Below are positions 1 through 6,503 of a stretch of 53,416 nt of DNA, one piece after another. Origin of the DNA: Ruminococcus sp. (lineage in GTDB: Bacteria > Bacillota > Clostridia > Oscillospirales > Ruminococcaceae); contig JAFXCR010000015.1 of the NCBI GenBank assembly GCA_017516465.1, positions 1 to 53,416 of the forward strand. Reading direction: 5' to 3'. A program made the translations under genes and the position numbers. The stretch's first letter is position 1; each line of letters begins with the position of its first letter. The notes below the pieces were generated by a model. That model did not search any database, was not told the origin of the DNA, and saw only the letters and a list, made by a program, of their open reading frames with translations.

Positions 1-46
1 CAACTGCAATTATATATGCAACAACTCGCAAAATCAACCGACGCAT
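1..46 (-). CDS. possible start of a leftward gene cut by the window edge
   Basis: On the minus strand an ATG at 46-44 opens a frame reading MRRLILRVVAYIIAV up to the edge, a basic start followed by hydrophobic residues, as in a signal or membrane anchor. It lies downstream of a strong minus-strand promoter at 205-233 with no other long frame between. No convincing Shine-Dalgarno sequence precedes it, and only 15 codons are visible, so this is tentative and the product is unknown. Confidence 0.25.
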   Translation of the reverse strand, partial: MRRLILRVVAYIIAV

Positions 47-97
47 CGTTTACCTACGAAAAAATTGTTATTTCACGCACTCTACGCATCGTTTACC
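41..97. repeat. 14-bp direct repeat ACGCATCGTTTACC
   Basis: The same 14 bases occur at 41-54 and 84-97. On the minus strand each copy reads GGTAAACGATGCGT and contains an ATG; the second is the candidate start codon of the edge gene. The first ATG opens only an 11-codon frame. The repeats could be operator half-sites or a small leader duplication; function unknown. Confidence 0.5.
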
Positions 98-204
98 ATC
101 CTTTTACCATAGCGAATTGCATCTTCATCATTAGAAATATCTTCTGTTTTGCATTTATAAACTCATGCAAAAATTCTTATTTATCGGTCTGCCCGACTTC
201 CTAT

Positions 205-233
205 ATTATACCACATACCACAGATAGTTGCAA
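205..233 (-). promoter_or_regulatory. sigma-A promoter firing off the left edge
   Basis: On the minus strand a TTGCAA -35 (228-233) and a perfect TATAAT -10 (205-210) are separated by exactly 17 bp. Transcription would start near 198 and run leftward out of the window. It sits immediately after the terminator of the tRNA gene, so it begins a separate transcript. Confidence 0.7.
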
Positions 234-234
234 C

Positions 235-266
235 AAAAAACCTCTGATGCAAAAACATCAGAGGTT
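235..266 (-). terminator. intrinsic terminator of the tRNA-Gln gene
   Basis: The minus strand has a 9-bp perfect stem, CCTCTGATG pairing with CATCAGAGG (241-249 with 256-264), followed by six T residues (235-240). Confidence 0.85.
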
Positions 267-269
267 TAC

Positions 270-345
270 TGGTTGGGGTGGAAGGATTTGAACCCTCGAA
301 ATAACGGAGTCAGAGTCCGCTGCCTTACCGCTTGGCGACACCCCA
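270..345 (-). tRNA. tRNA-Gln (anticodon CUG)
   Basis: On the minus strand the acceptor arm TGGGGTG (345-339) pairs with CACCCCA (280-274), followed by discriminator A (273) and an encoded CCA (272-270). The anticodon stem closes a seven-base loop CTCTGAC, giving anticodon CUG (plus-strand 311-313), which reads CAG glutamine codons. The T arm carries GGTTCAAATCC. It is a single tRNA, ended by its own terminator. Confidence 0.93.
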
Positions 346-448
346 GTATTTTGTGCTGTGTGATTCAGCTTTATTATTATAGCACTGTTTTTCTGTAATG
401 TCAATAGGTATGGGAATATTTTTTTATTTTAATTAATTCTGACCGTAC

Positions 449-476
449 TTGAAATTTTTTCAAAAAGTATTATAAT
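449..476 (+). promoter_or_regulatory. promoter of the lipid kinase gene
   Basis: TTGAAA (449-454) and TATAAT (471-476) with a 16-bp spacer lie 32 bp before the start codon of the next gene. Confidence 0.65.
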
Positions 477-508
477 ATAATTATCATATATATAGGGGGA
501 CAGATAAA

Positions 509-1501
509 ATGAAAAAAATGTATTTTATCGTTAATCTTATTGCGGGAAAGGCTGTTATCGCCAAAAAGCTCGGAAGAATCATTGACGAGTTCGTAAAGGC
601 TGATTATGAGGTCACGGTTCATACCACTCAGAGCAGCGACGATGTTGTAACAGCAACACAGTATGCCTGTAATTCAAACTTCGATCTTATTGTATGTGCC
701 GGTGGGGACGGCACTCTCAGCAATTGTCTTCAGGCGATGATGCGAAGTGAGAAAAAGCTTCCTCTCGGATATATTCCGGCTGGAACTACAAACGATTTTG
801 CCAAAGGTCTGAATATCCCAAAGGATACTATGGCGGCTGTAAGGCAGATAATCGAGGGAACTCCCATGCCGCAGGACGTAGGCGGCTTCAATGATGATTA
901 TTTCACATATATCGTGGCATTCGGAGCGTTTACAAGTATCACATATGAGACATCTCAGCAGATAAAGAATATTTTCGGACACTCAGCGTATGTTCTCAAC
1001 GCCCTTTTGCAGCTTACAAATATCCATGCAACACCAATGAAAATAGAATATGATGATAAGGTTATCGAGGATGAATTTGTTTTCGGCATGGTATCGAATA
1101 CAGCTTCTGTTGCCGGACTTTTCTCCGTGAACGATTTCAAGCTCGACGACGGAGTTTTCGAGGTTCTTCTGATAAAGAAGCCGGCAAATCCGCTTCAGCT
1201 TCAGCAGATACTTCATTCACTGCTGAATATGAGGGAGGATATCGACAAGGATTACATCAAATTTTTCCGTACAAATAAAATTACTTTCACCTGTGTGGGC
1301 GATGAGACAGTTTCATGGACCCGTGACGGAGAATTCGGCGGCGATTCAAGAGAAAATACGATTTTCAACTATAACAAGGCTGTTTCGTTTATCGTGGGCA
1401 AGGAGGGAAGTCCAAATCTCACCGGCGAAGATGATCGTGATTTTGATTATGAGTATGACGGAATTTATACACTTGATTATGATACAGAATTCCTTAACTG
1501 A
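509..1501 (+). CDS. YegS/DagK-family lipid kinase
   Basis: 330 aa, the usual length for diacylglycerol kinase-like lipid kinases that phosphorylate diacylglycerol or related lipids at the inner membrane face using ATP. The N-terminal Rossmann-like half carries the nucleotide-binding GGDGTLSN motif near residue 66 and PAGTTNDFAKGL near residue 91, both diagnostic of the family. The beta-rich C-terminal half includes the conserved TRDGE-type segment (WTRDGEFGG). The tail is acidic (DDRDFDYEYDG). An AGGGGGA ribosome-binding site is about 9 bp before the ATG. It is monocistronic, with its own promoter and terminator. Lipid substrate cannot be told from sequence. Confidence 0.9.
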   Translation: MKKMYFIVNLIAGKAVIAKKLGRIIDEFVKADYEVTVHTTQSSDDVVTATQYACNSNFDLIVCAGGDGTLSNCLQAMMRSEKKLPLGYIPAGTTNDFAKGLNIPKDTMAAVRQIIEGTPMPQDVGGFNDDYFTYIVAFGAFTSITYETSQQIKNIFGHSAYVLNALLQLTNIHATPMKIEYDDKVIEDEFVFGMVSNTASVAGLFSVNDFKLDDGVFEVLLIKKPANPLQLQQILHSLLNMREDIDKDYIKFFRTNKITFTCVGDETVSWTRDGEFGGDSRENTIFNYNKAVSFIVGKEGSPNLTGEDDRDFDYEYDGIYTLDYDTEFLN

Positions 1502-1502
1502 A

Positions 1503-1537
1503 AAAAAGCACTGCACAGTTCATGTGTAGTGCTTTTT
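1503..1537. terminator. intrinsic terminator after the lipid kinase gene
   Basis: An AGCACTGCACA/TGTGTAGTGCT stem is flanked by A and T runs on either side, starting one base after the stop codon. It could act in both directions. Confidence 0.8.
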
Positions 1538-1639
1538 AATGATAAACGATAAAAAATTATTGTTAAAATTGCACCGGCAAGCTTGAATTTGATATTCACT
1601 TTTATGTGCAACATTACAAATTTAATGATAAACGATAAA
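1535..1639. repeat. 19-bp direct repeats upstream of the DUF2975/HTH operon
   Basis: TTTAATGATAAACGATAAA occurs identically at 1535-1553 and 1621-1639; each copy contains GATAAA twice. The second copy ends just upstream of the -35 box at 1646, where a regulator would be expected to bind. The likely ligand is the HTH protein at 2394-2615 (inference). Confidence 0.6.
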
Positions 1640-1645
1640 TAATTG

Positions 1646-1674
1646 TTGACATTCGGTAAATCTTCTGCTATAAT
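1646..1674 (+). promoter_or_regulatory. consensus promoter of the DUF2975/HTH operon
   Basis: A perfect TTGACA (1646-1651) and a perfect TATAAT (1669-1674) are separated by 17 bp, a full sigma-A consensus. Such a strong promoter beside repeat sequences suggests repression. Confidence 0.8.
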
Positions 1675-1726
1675 ACAATCATGGAAAGCACAGAGGTGCA
1701 AAAATGATTTTAAAGGAGATTTTATT

Positions 1727-2386
1727 ATGAAAAACGAAAACGTAGCAAAAATCAACAAGCTTGGCAAAATCAGCCGTATATTTATTAATATTATGCGTGT
1801 CATTGTTGTTATCGGACTTGTCATCGTGCCAATCGCCGGTGCTATGGTTATGATGATTCCGAATGATTCTCTGAAGGCGACAGGATCGGGTTATGCACAG
1901 ATAATCGTTGAGGATAATAAATTTCTTGAAGAAATAGTGGATCTTCGTTTTGAAGAAACTGATCTTGATGCAAAATTCTGGGGAATGAACATAAAATTGC
2001 TTGTAAACGAAGAAAGAGACGCAGATGATAACCGTGTTGTGAGTTTTGAAGGAGAGATAAAAGAACTTTCAGTAAAACAGATAAAGCTTATGGCAATTAT
2101 AAGTGCTTTTGCAGCTGAACTATTTCTTGTATGTGTCCTGATTGCTCTTTCCTATGCAAAGAAGCTTGCAATCGCTCTCGAAAACTGCAACTCACCGTTT
2201 GAGGAAGAAGTACTCAGGAGAATGAAGGGATTCGGAATAGCTCTTGCCGTATGGGCAGGCATAGTACTTCTGTTAGGAGGTATCAGCGGAATTGCTGCGG
2301 TATTTGTCGTACTTATTGTTCTGTTGTTTATTTCGATATTCAAGTACGGTGCACAGCTTCAGCAGGAATCCGACGAAACATTGTGA
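1727..2386 (+). CDS. DUF2975 family membrane protein
   Basis: 219 aa from the ATG at 1727, which has an AAGGAGA ribosome-binding site; an upstream in-frame ATG at 1643 lies inside the promoter and is rejected. There are four likely membrane segments: around residues 20-45 (IMRVIVVIGLVIVPIAGAMV), one near 125-145, and two close to the C-terminus. A soluble extracytoplasmic stretch of about 80 residues follows the first segment. DUF2975 proteins of Firmicutes are commonly encoded just before a small Xre-type regulator (as in B. subtilis yoaS-yozG), as here. The biochemical function is unknown; a sensor or partner role for the regulator is inference. Confidence 0.8.
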   Translation: MKNENVAKINKLGKISRIFINIMRVIVVIGLVIVPIAGAMVMMIPNDSLKATGSGYAQIIVEDNKFLEEIVDLRFEETDLDAKFWGMNIKLLVNEERDADDNRVVSFEGEIKELSVKQIKLMAIISAFAAELFLVCVLIALSYAKKLAIALENCNSPFEEEVLRRMKGFGIALAVWAGIVLLLGGISGIAAVFVVLIVLLFISIFKYGAQLQQESDETL

Positions 2387-2393
2387 GGTGCCT

Positions 2394-2615
2394 ATGTCGA
2401 TAATTTTAAGACTTGACCGTGTAATGGCGGATAGAAAAATCAGCCTCAATGAACTGAGTGAGCGTGTCGGCGTGAGTAATGTCAATCTGTCAAAACTAAA
2501 GACCGGAAAGGTCAGCGCTATCAGATTTTCAACGCTTAACGCTATCTGTAAGGCTCTCGACTGCCAGCCGGGTGATATTCTCGAATTCAACAACGACGAT
2601 GATGAAGAACTGTAA
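2394..2615 (+). CDS. small Xre/Cro-type regulator (YozG-like)
   Basis: 73 aa from the ATG at 2394 (GAGGTG ribosome-binding site), starting 7 bp after the DUF2975 gene. A helix-turn-helix fills the protein: ISLNELSERVGVSNVNLSKL is the recognition region, followed by FSTLNAICKALDCQPGDILE, typical of the YozG-like HTH family. The tail is acidic (NNDDDEEL). A longer upstream frame overlaps the DUF2975 gene and has no ribosome-binding site. It probably autoregulates the operon through the 19-bp repeats at 1535-1639 (inference). Confidence 0.88.
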   Translation: MSIILRLDRVMADRKISLNELSERVGVSNVNLSKLKTGKVSAIRFSTLNAICKALDCQPGDILEFNNDDDEEL

Positions 2616-2641
2616 TGTTCTTACAGGAGTTTTACACGTTT

Positions 2642-2862
2642 TTATTGAGGAAAACCCTTTTGAAAAAGGGTTGTTCCTCAAACTCCTTTCCTAAAACTTT
2701 CAGTATTAAATTTCCGCCTGACAGGGTGTACTCAAGGAGAAATATGGATTTCTCAATTAGTTGGTAAGTATACCCTGTCAGGCGGAAATTTTAGTATTAA
2801 AAGTCTTTGGAAGGGGGTTCGGGGGAGAACCTTTCCTCAGAAAGGTTTCCCCCGATAAATAC
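2642..2862. repeat. compound palindromic intergenic element
   Basis: The gap between the HTH gene and htpG is a nested palindrome. The core has a 20-bp perfect inverted repeat (AAATTTCCGCCTGACAGGGT at 2708-2727, its complement at 2772-2791) with a small inner hairpin, GAGAAA/TTTCTC. The core is bracketed by AGTATTAAA direct repeats (2702-2710 and 2794-2802). The outer arms each hold a hairpin (GAGGAAAACCC.../...TTCCTC on the left, AACCTTTC/GAAAGGTT on the right) and are themselves roughly complementary. It looks like a MITE-like unit inside an older palindromic repeat and may also terminate both flanking genes. Confidence 0.7.
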
Positions 2863-2892
2863 ATATAGAATTTCTATAAGAAAATCACTGTT

Positions 2893-4797
2893 TTACATCA
2901 ACTCGCAGATGAGGTTTGAGAATTCGACAGGATTTTCGATATTGATTCCCTCGATAAGGAGAGCCTGATCGTAGAGAAGTTTAGCATATTTAGCAAGTTT
3001 ATCGTTATCGCCGGATTCCTTTACAGCAGTAAGTTTTCCGAAAATCTCATGTTCGGGGTTAATTTCAAGAACCTTCTGTGCATAAACCTTCTGATCTGTG
3101 GGCATTGCGTTAAGGACTTTTTCCATTTCAAGTGAAATTTCTCCCTCGCTTGTAAGGCATACGGGGTGAGTTTTAAGTCTCTGAGAGAGAACGACCTTAG
3201 TTACCTTGCCGTCAAGAGCCTTTGCAAGATCTTCGAGCATTCCGGAAGCTTCTTCTTCCTTAGCCTTGATTTCTTCCTTCTTTTCGGGAGATTCAAGTCC
3301 GAGATCGTCGGAGGAAACAGATCTGAATTCCTTATCCTTGTACTTTCCGATAGATTTTACTGCAAATTCGTCGATGTTGTCGGTGAGATAGAGAATCTCA
3401 AAGCCATTGTCCCTTACAAGCTCTGTCTGCGGAAGCTGGCTGATTCTTGCGGTGCTTTCACCTGTTGCGTAGTAGATATATTTCTGATCCTCACGCATAG
3501 CTGTAACGTACTCGTCAAGAGTTACAAGCTTGTTTTCGTTGGAGGAAGTGAACAGCAGAAGATCCTGAAGCTTTTCCTTATTCATTCCGTAGTCGCTGTA
3601 AATACCGTATTTCATCTGGAGACCGAAAGCTTTCCAGAATTCCTCGTACTTTTCACGCTCGTTTTTGAGCATTTTTTTGAGCTCGCTGCTGATAGTTTTT
3701 TCGATGCTCTTAGCGATTACCTTGAGCTGTCTGTCGTGCTGGAGCATCTCACGGGAGATGTTGAGTGAAAGATCTTCAGAGTCCACAAGACCTCTTACGA
3801 AGCTGAAATAATCTGGGAGAAGATCAGAGCATTTGTCCATGATGAGAACACCGTTTGAGTAGAGCTGAAGTCCCTTTTCGTACTCCTTTGAGTAGTAGTC
3901 GTAGGGAGCCTTTGAGGGAATATAGAGCAGAGCGTTGTAGTTTGCGGCACCCTCGTTCTTGACGTGGGAGTATTTAAGAGGAGGATTATAGTCAAAGAAC
4001 TTTTCAGCGTAGAAGTGCTTGTAGTCTTCTTCTTTAAGCTCAGTTTTGTTCTTTTTCCAGAGCGGAACCATGCTGTTGAGGGTTTCGATTTCAAGATATT
4101 CCTCGAATTCAGGCGATTTGCCGGCTTCTCTGTCCTCGTCGGACATCTCAACCTGACGGCTGTGAGTAACCTCCATTTTAATGGGGAAGCGGATGTAGTC
4201 GGAATACTTCTTAACGAGAGATTTCAGTCTGTACTGATCGAGGAAACCGGAGTAATCCTCGTCCTCAGAATCAGGGAGAAGTTCAAGGATAATATCTGTA
4301 CCGACAGATTTTTTGTCAGCCTCAGTGATAGTGTAGCCGTCAACGCCCTCAGATTCCCACTGATAAGCCTTGTCGCTGCCGTAAGCCTTTGAGATTACAG
4401 TAACCTTTTTAGCAACCATGAAAGCGGAGTAGAAGCCTACACCGAACTGACCGATTATCTGATTATCTTCATCAAGCTTGTTTTCGCTCTTGAATTTAAG
4501 GGAGCCGCTTTCAGCGATAGTTCCGAGGTGTGATTCAAGCTCCTCGGCAGTCATACCGATACCGTTATCAGATATTTTAAGTCTGTTGCCTTCTTTGTCA
4601 ACAGAGAGCCAGATAGCGAAATCTTCCTTGTTAAGACCTACCTTGTCGTCTGTAAGTGACTTGAAATAGAGCTTGTCGATAGCATCGCTGGCATTGGAGA
4701 TAAGCTCTCTGAGAAAAATTTCCTTATGGGTATAGATCGAGTGAATCATCATTTCGAGAAGTTTTTTGGATTCAGCCTTGAACTGTTTTGTTTCCAT
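2893..4797 (-). CDS. htpG: HtpG, bacterial Hsp90 chaperone
   Basis: 634 aa, full length for bacterial Hsp90, an ATP-driven cytosolic dimeric chaperone. The N-terminal GHKL ATPase domain shows [20 protein letters not shown] and [13 protein letters not shown]. The middle domain contains [10 protein letters not shown] with the conserved arginine that reaches the ATP site. The C-terminal dimerisation domain ends ICELM, without the eukaryotic MEEVD tail. GAAAGGA precedes the ATG. The gene has its own promoter overlapped by a CIRCE operator (4854-4880), so it should be a class I heat-shock gene repressed by HrcA. It is monocistronic. Confidence 0.97.
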   Translation of the reverse strand: METKQFKAESKKLLEMMIHSIYTHKEIFLRELISNASDAIDKLYFKSLTDDKVGLNKEDFAIWLSVDKEGNRLKISDNGIGMTAEELESHLGTIAESGSLKFKSENKLDEDNQIIGQFGVGFYSAFMVAKKVTVISKAYGSDKAYQWESEGVDGYTITEADKKSVGTDIILELLPDSEDEDYSGFLDQYRLKSLVKKYSDYIRFPIKMEVTHSRQVEMSDEDREAGKSPEFEEYLEIETLNSMVPLWKKNKTELKEEDYKHFYAEKFFDYNPPLKYSHVKNEGAANYNALLYIPSKAPYDYYSKEYEKGLQLYSNGVLIMDKCSDLLPDYFSFVRGLVDSEDLSLNISREMLQHDRQLKVIAKSIEKTISSELKKMLKNEREKYEEFWKAFGLQMKYGIYSDYGMNKEKLQDLLLFTSSNENKLVTLDEYVTAMREDQKYIYYATGESTARISQLPQTELVRDNGFEILYLTDNIDEFAVKSIGKYKDKEFRSVSSDDLGLESPEKKEEIKAKEEEASGMLEDLAKALDGKVTKVVLSQRLKTHPVCLTSEGEISLEMEKVLNAMPTDQKVYAQKVLEINPEHEIFGKLTAVKESGDNDKLAKYAKLLYDQALLIEGINIENPVEFSNLICELM

Positions 4798-4853
4798 TTT
4801 TAAAGATCCTTTCTATATCTGCCTGATAAGCAGGCGTAATGAACGATGTGTTT

Positions 4854-4880
4854 TTAGCACTCTCGGTTGTTGAGTGCTAA
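4854..4880. promoter_or_regulatory. CIRCE operator (HrcA site) of htpG
   Basis: TTAGCACTC (4854-4862), nine bases, then GAGTGCTAA (4872-4880): an exact match to the CIRCE consensus. It lies just downstream of the htpG -10 box, at the expected transcription start, so bound HrcA would block initiation. Confidence 0.95.
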
Positions 4881-4884
4881 AAAT

Positions 4885-4913
4885 ATTATATAACTTTTGA
4901 ACTTAAAAATCAA
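4885..4913 (-). promoter_or_regulatory. htpG promoter
   Basis: On the minus strand TTGATT (4908-4913), a 17-bp spacer and TATAAT (4885-4890) precede the CIRCE palindrome. Confidence 0.8.
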
Positions 4914-4974
4914 GCACACAGAGAAATGTTTACAGTTTATTCATATTTTGCACCCCTAAATTATAAAAAAGCCG

Positions 4975-5003
4975 TTGACATTTTGTACACTATGAGTTAA
5001 AAT
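4975..5003 (+). promoter_or_regulatory. promoter of the orphan antitoxin gene
   Basis: Perfect TTGACA (4975-4980) and TAAAAT (4998-5003) with a 17-bp spacer. Confidence 0.7.
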
Positions 5004-5065
5004 AATAATAGATTGTGCAGACATTTGTTAAATGCACACAGCGTCTTTTGAAGGGAGTGCATAAC

Positions 5066-5332
5066 ATGATAAGTATAAAACATGAAGATTTCAGTAAAAA
5101 TTACGAACTGTTTGCAAGGCTTTGTGAAATAACCGCTGAACCCGTCAGGATAACTGGTTCCGGCTTTCCTGATCTCGTGGTTGTGAACGCTGATACATAT
5201 ATGCGGCGAAAAAAGATGCTTGATCTTAGAGAAAAGCTTCTCCGTGTGAACGAGGAAGAACTTTTTCAGGAAAAAGGTGTGAGCTTCAAAGAGCTTGAAA
5301 AGTATCTCGATGAAATAGAAAAAAATGTGTAA
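5066..5332 (+). CDS. Phd/YefM-like antitoxin, orphan
   Basis: 88 aa from the ATG at 5066 with a GAAGGGAG ribosome-binding site. The N-terminal half, DFSKNYELFARLCEITAEPV followed by RITGSGFPDLVVVNADTYMR, matches the Phd/YefM fold: a DNA-binding dimer with the conserved pattern ending VVxxxxxY/WxxxxxxLxLREKLL. The helical C-terminus (LRVNEEELFQEKGVSFKELE) would be the toxin-binding part. No RelE/YoeB/Doc-type toxin follows; the next gene, pspA, has its own promoter 55 bp on. It could be a solitary antitoxin, a regulator, or the remnant of a toxin-antitoxin pair. Confidence 0.7.
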   Translation: MISIKHEDFSKNYELFARLCEITAEPVRITGSGFPDLVVVNADTYMRRKKMLDLREKLLRVNEEELFQEKGVSFKELEKYLDEIEKNV

Positions 5333-5387
5333 AAGTAATACGCGTATAACAAATTGATGAAAATTTGATGAAATTGTACGGGAATTC

Positions 5388-5416
5388 TTGACAACCTGAC
5401 CGTTTGTGTCTATAAT
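5388..5416 (+). promoter_or_regulatory. consensus promoter of pspA
   Basis: Perfect TTGACA (5388-5393), 17-bp spacer, perfect TATAAT (5411-5416), 68 bp before the pspA start codon. Confidence 0.8.
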
Positions 5417-5483
5417 AAATATAACGGCAGTGGGGTTGCCGTACATTAAAAATAAAATAAACATGAAACAGGAGGATTAAAAA

Positions 5484-6197
5484 ATGGGTATTTTTCGTAG
5501 ATTAAGCGATATACTTAAGTCAAATGTTAACGATCTTATCGACAGAGCTGAGGATCCGGAGAAGATGGTCAAGCAGATCATCATTGATATGCAGAAGGAA
5601 CTCACAAATGCTACTCAAAATTACGGAAAGGCTAAGGCAAGTGAACGCCTCGCTGAAAAGAAGTATCTTGAAGCTAAAAAGGTTTCCGAAAATTGGGAAA
5701 GCAAGGCTAAAATGGCACTTTCTCAGGGAAATGCTGATCTTGCAAAGCAGGCTCTTGCCAAGAAGGTAAAGGCAGACGAGGATGTTGCTGCATATAAGGA
5801 AATGTATGATTCCATTTCAGCTCAGACAGATGCTATCGGCGATCAGGTAGAGGTTCTCAAGTCAAAGCTTGATGAGGCTAAGGCTCGTCAGGCAATGCTT
5901 ATTGCACGTTCACAGATGGCTGATACTCAGAAGAATCTTGCAAAGTCCACAGGCGGCTTTGACGGAAATTCTGCAATGGAAAAGTTCGACAGAATGGAAG
6001 AGAAAATCAGAGTAAAGGAAGCTGAAGCTGCTGCATTTACAGAAATTGCAGACGCTGGTGAGGACGACGATCTTAACGACGCTTTTGAGCAGATCGAGTC
6101 TGCAGCTAAGGTTGACGCAGAACTTGCAAGACTTATGGCTGAAATAAACGGCGAACCAAGTGCTGAGCCGGCGGTAGAAGCTCCTGCTGCAGAATAA
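5484..6197 (+). CDS. pspA: PspA/IM30 (ESCRT-III-like) membrane stress protein
   Basis: 237 aa. PspA/Vipp1 proteins bind stressed inner membranes through an N-terminal amphipathic helix and form ESCRT-III-like polymers. Here the start MGIFRRLSDILKSNVNDLI is that helix, and DRAEDPEKMVKQ is the conserved family signature. Most of the rest is predicted coiled coil rich in Ala, Glu and Lys (residues 25-145 and 160-220). The tail AEPAVEAPAAE is low complexity. AGGAGGA lies 8 bp before the ATG. No pspBC or pspF partners are present; a small one-TM protein follows 19 bp downstream and probably shares the transcript. Confidence 0.93.
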   Translation: MGIFRRLSDILKSNVNDLIDRAEDPEKMVKQIIIDMQKELTNATQNYGKAKASERLAEKKYLEAKKVSENWESKAKMALSQGNADLAKQALAKKVKADEDVAAYKEMYDSISAQTDAIGDQVEVLKSKLDEAKARQAMLIARSQMADTQKNLAKSTGGFDGNSAMEKFDRMEEKIRVKEAEAAAFTEIADAGEDDDLNDAFEQIESAAKVDAELARLMAEINGEPSAEPAVEAPAAE

Positions 6198-6216
6198 CTT
6201 GAATAGAGGTTTTTAT

Positions 6217-6381
6217 ATGAACGAAAGAGACTGTCAATCCAGTAGATTAATAAGCGAATCACTTCCCATACTCGGTGCAGTTTTTGTTGCTATTGCTTCC
6301 GTTGCATATATCCTGTGCAAGAGCTGGAGCAATAAGCTTTATGCCGAAAAATGGAAGGATTACGAGGACTGCGGAATCTGA
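6217..6381 (+). CDS. small single-TM protein co-transcribed with pspA
   Basis: 54 aa from the ATG at 6217, preceded by AGAGG. One membrane segment, roughly residues 17-35 (LPILGAVFVAIASVAYILC), is followed by a charged C-terminus (KLYAEKWKDYEDCGI). A TTG at 6199 in the same frame lacks a ribosome-binding site. No family recognised. Its place between pspA and a terminator suggests it could act as a membrane docking partner for PspA, as PspB/PspC do in enterobacteria (inference, no homology seen). Confidence 0.65.
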   Translation: MNERDCQSSRLISESLPILGAVFVAIASVAYILCKSWSNKLYAEKWKDYEDCGI

Positions 6382-6392
6382 TCAAAAAATCA

Positions 6393-6428
6393 AGGCTGCT
6401 GCATCATTGAGATGCGGCAGCCTTTTTG
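6393..6428 (+). terminator. terminator of the pspA operon
   Basis: AGGCTGCTGCATC pairs with GATGCGGCAGCCT and is followed by TTTTT. Confidence 0.9.
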
Positions 6429-6462
6429 TTTGCTGAATTAGTTAAAGTAATGGGATTTAAAA

Positions 6463-6488
6463 GGACGCCTTGCAAGTGAAGGCGTCCC
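6463..6488 (-). terminator. terminator of the repeat-bearing membrane protein gene
   Basis: GGACGCC/GGCGTCC stem; on the minus strand it is followed by TTTT. It lies 16 bp beyond the stop codon of the leftward gene. Confidence 0.75.
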
Positions 6489-6503
6489 CTAAAATCTTAT
6501 TTA

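Noticed and set aside
16-291. 91-codon plus-strand frame
   Set aside because: It runs through the terminator and into the tRNA-Gln gene, has no ribosome-binding site and no recognisable composition.
3166-3768. 200-codon frame opposite htpG
   Set aside because: Antisense shadow of a strongly conserved gene, without a ribosome-binding site.
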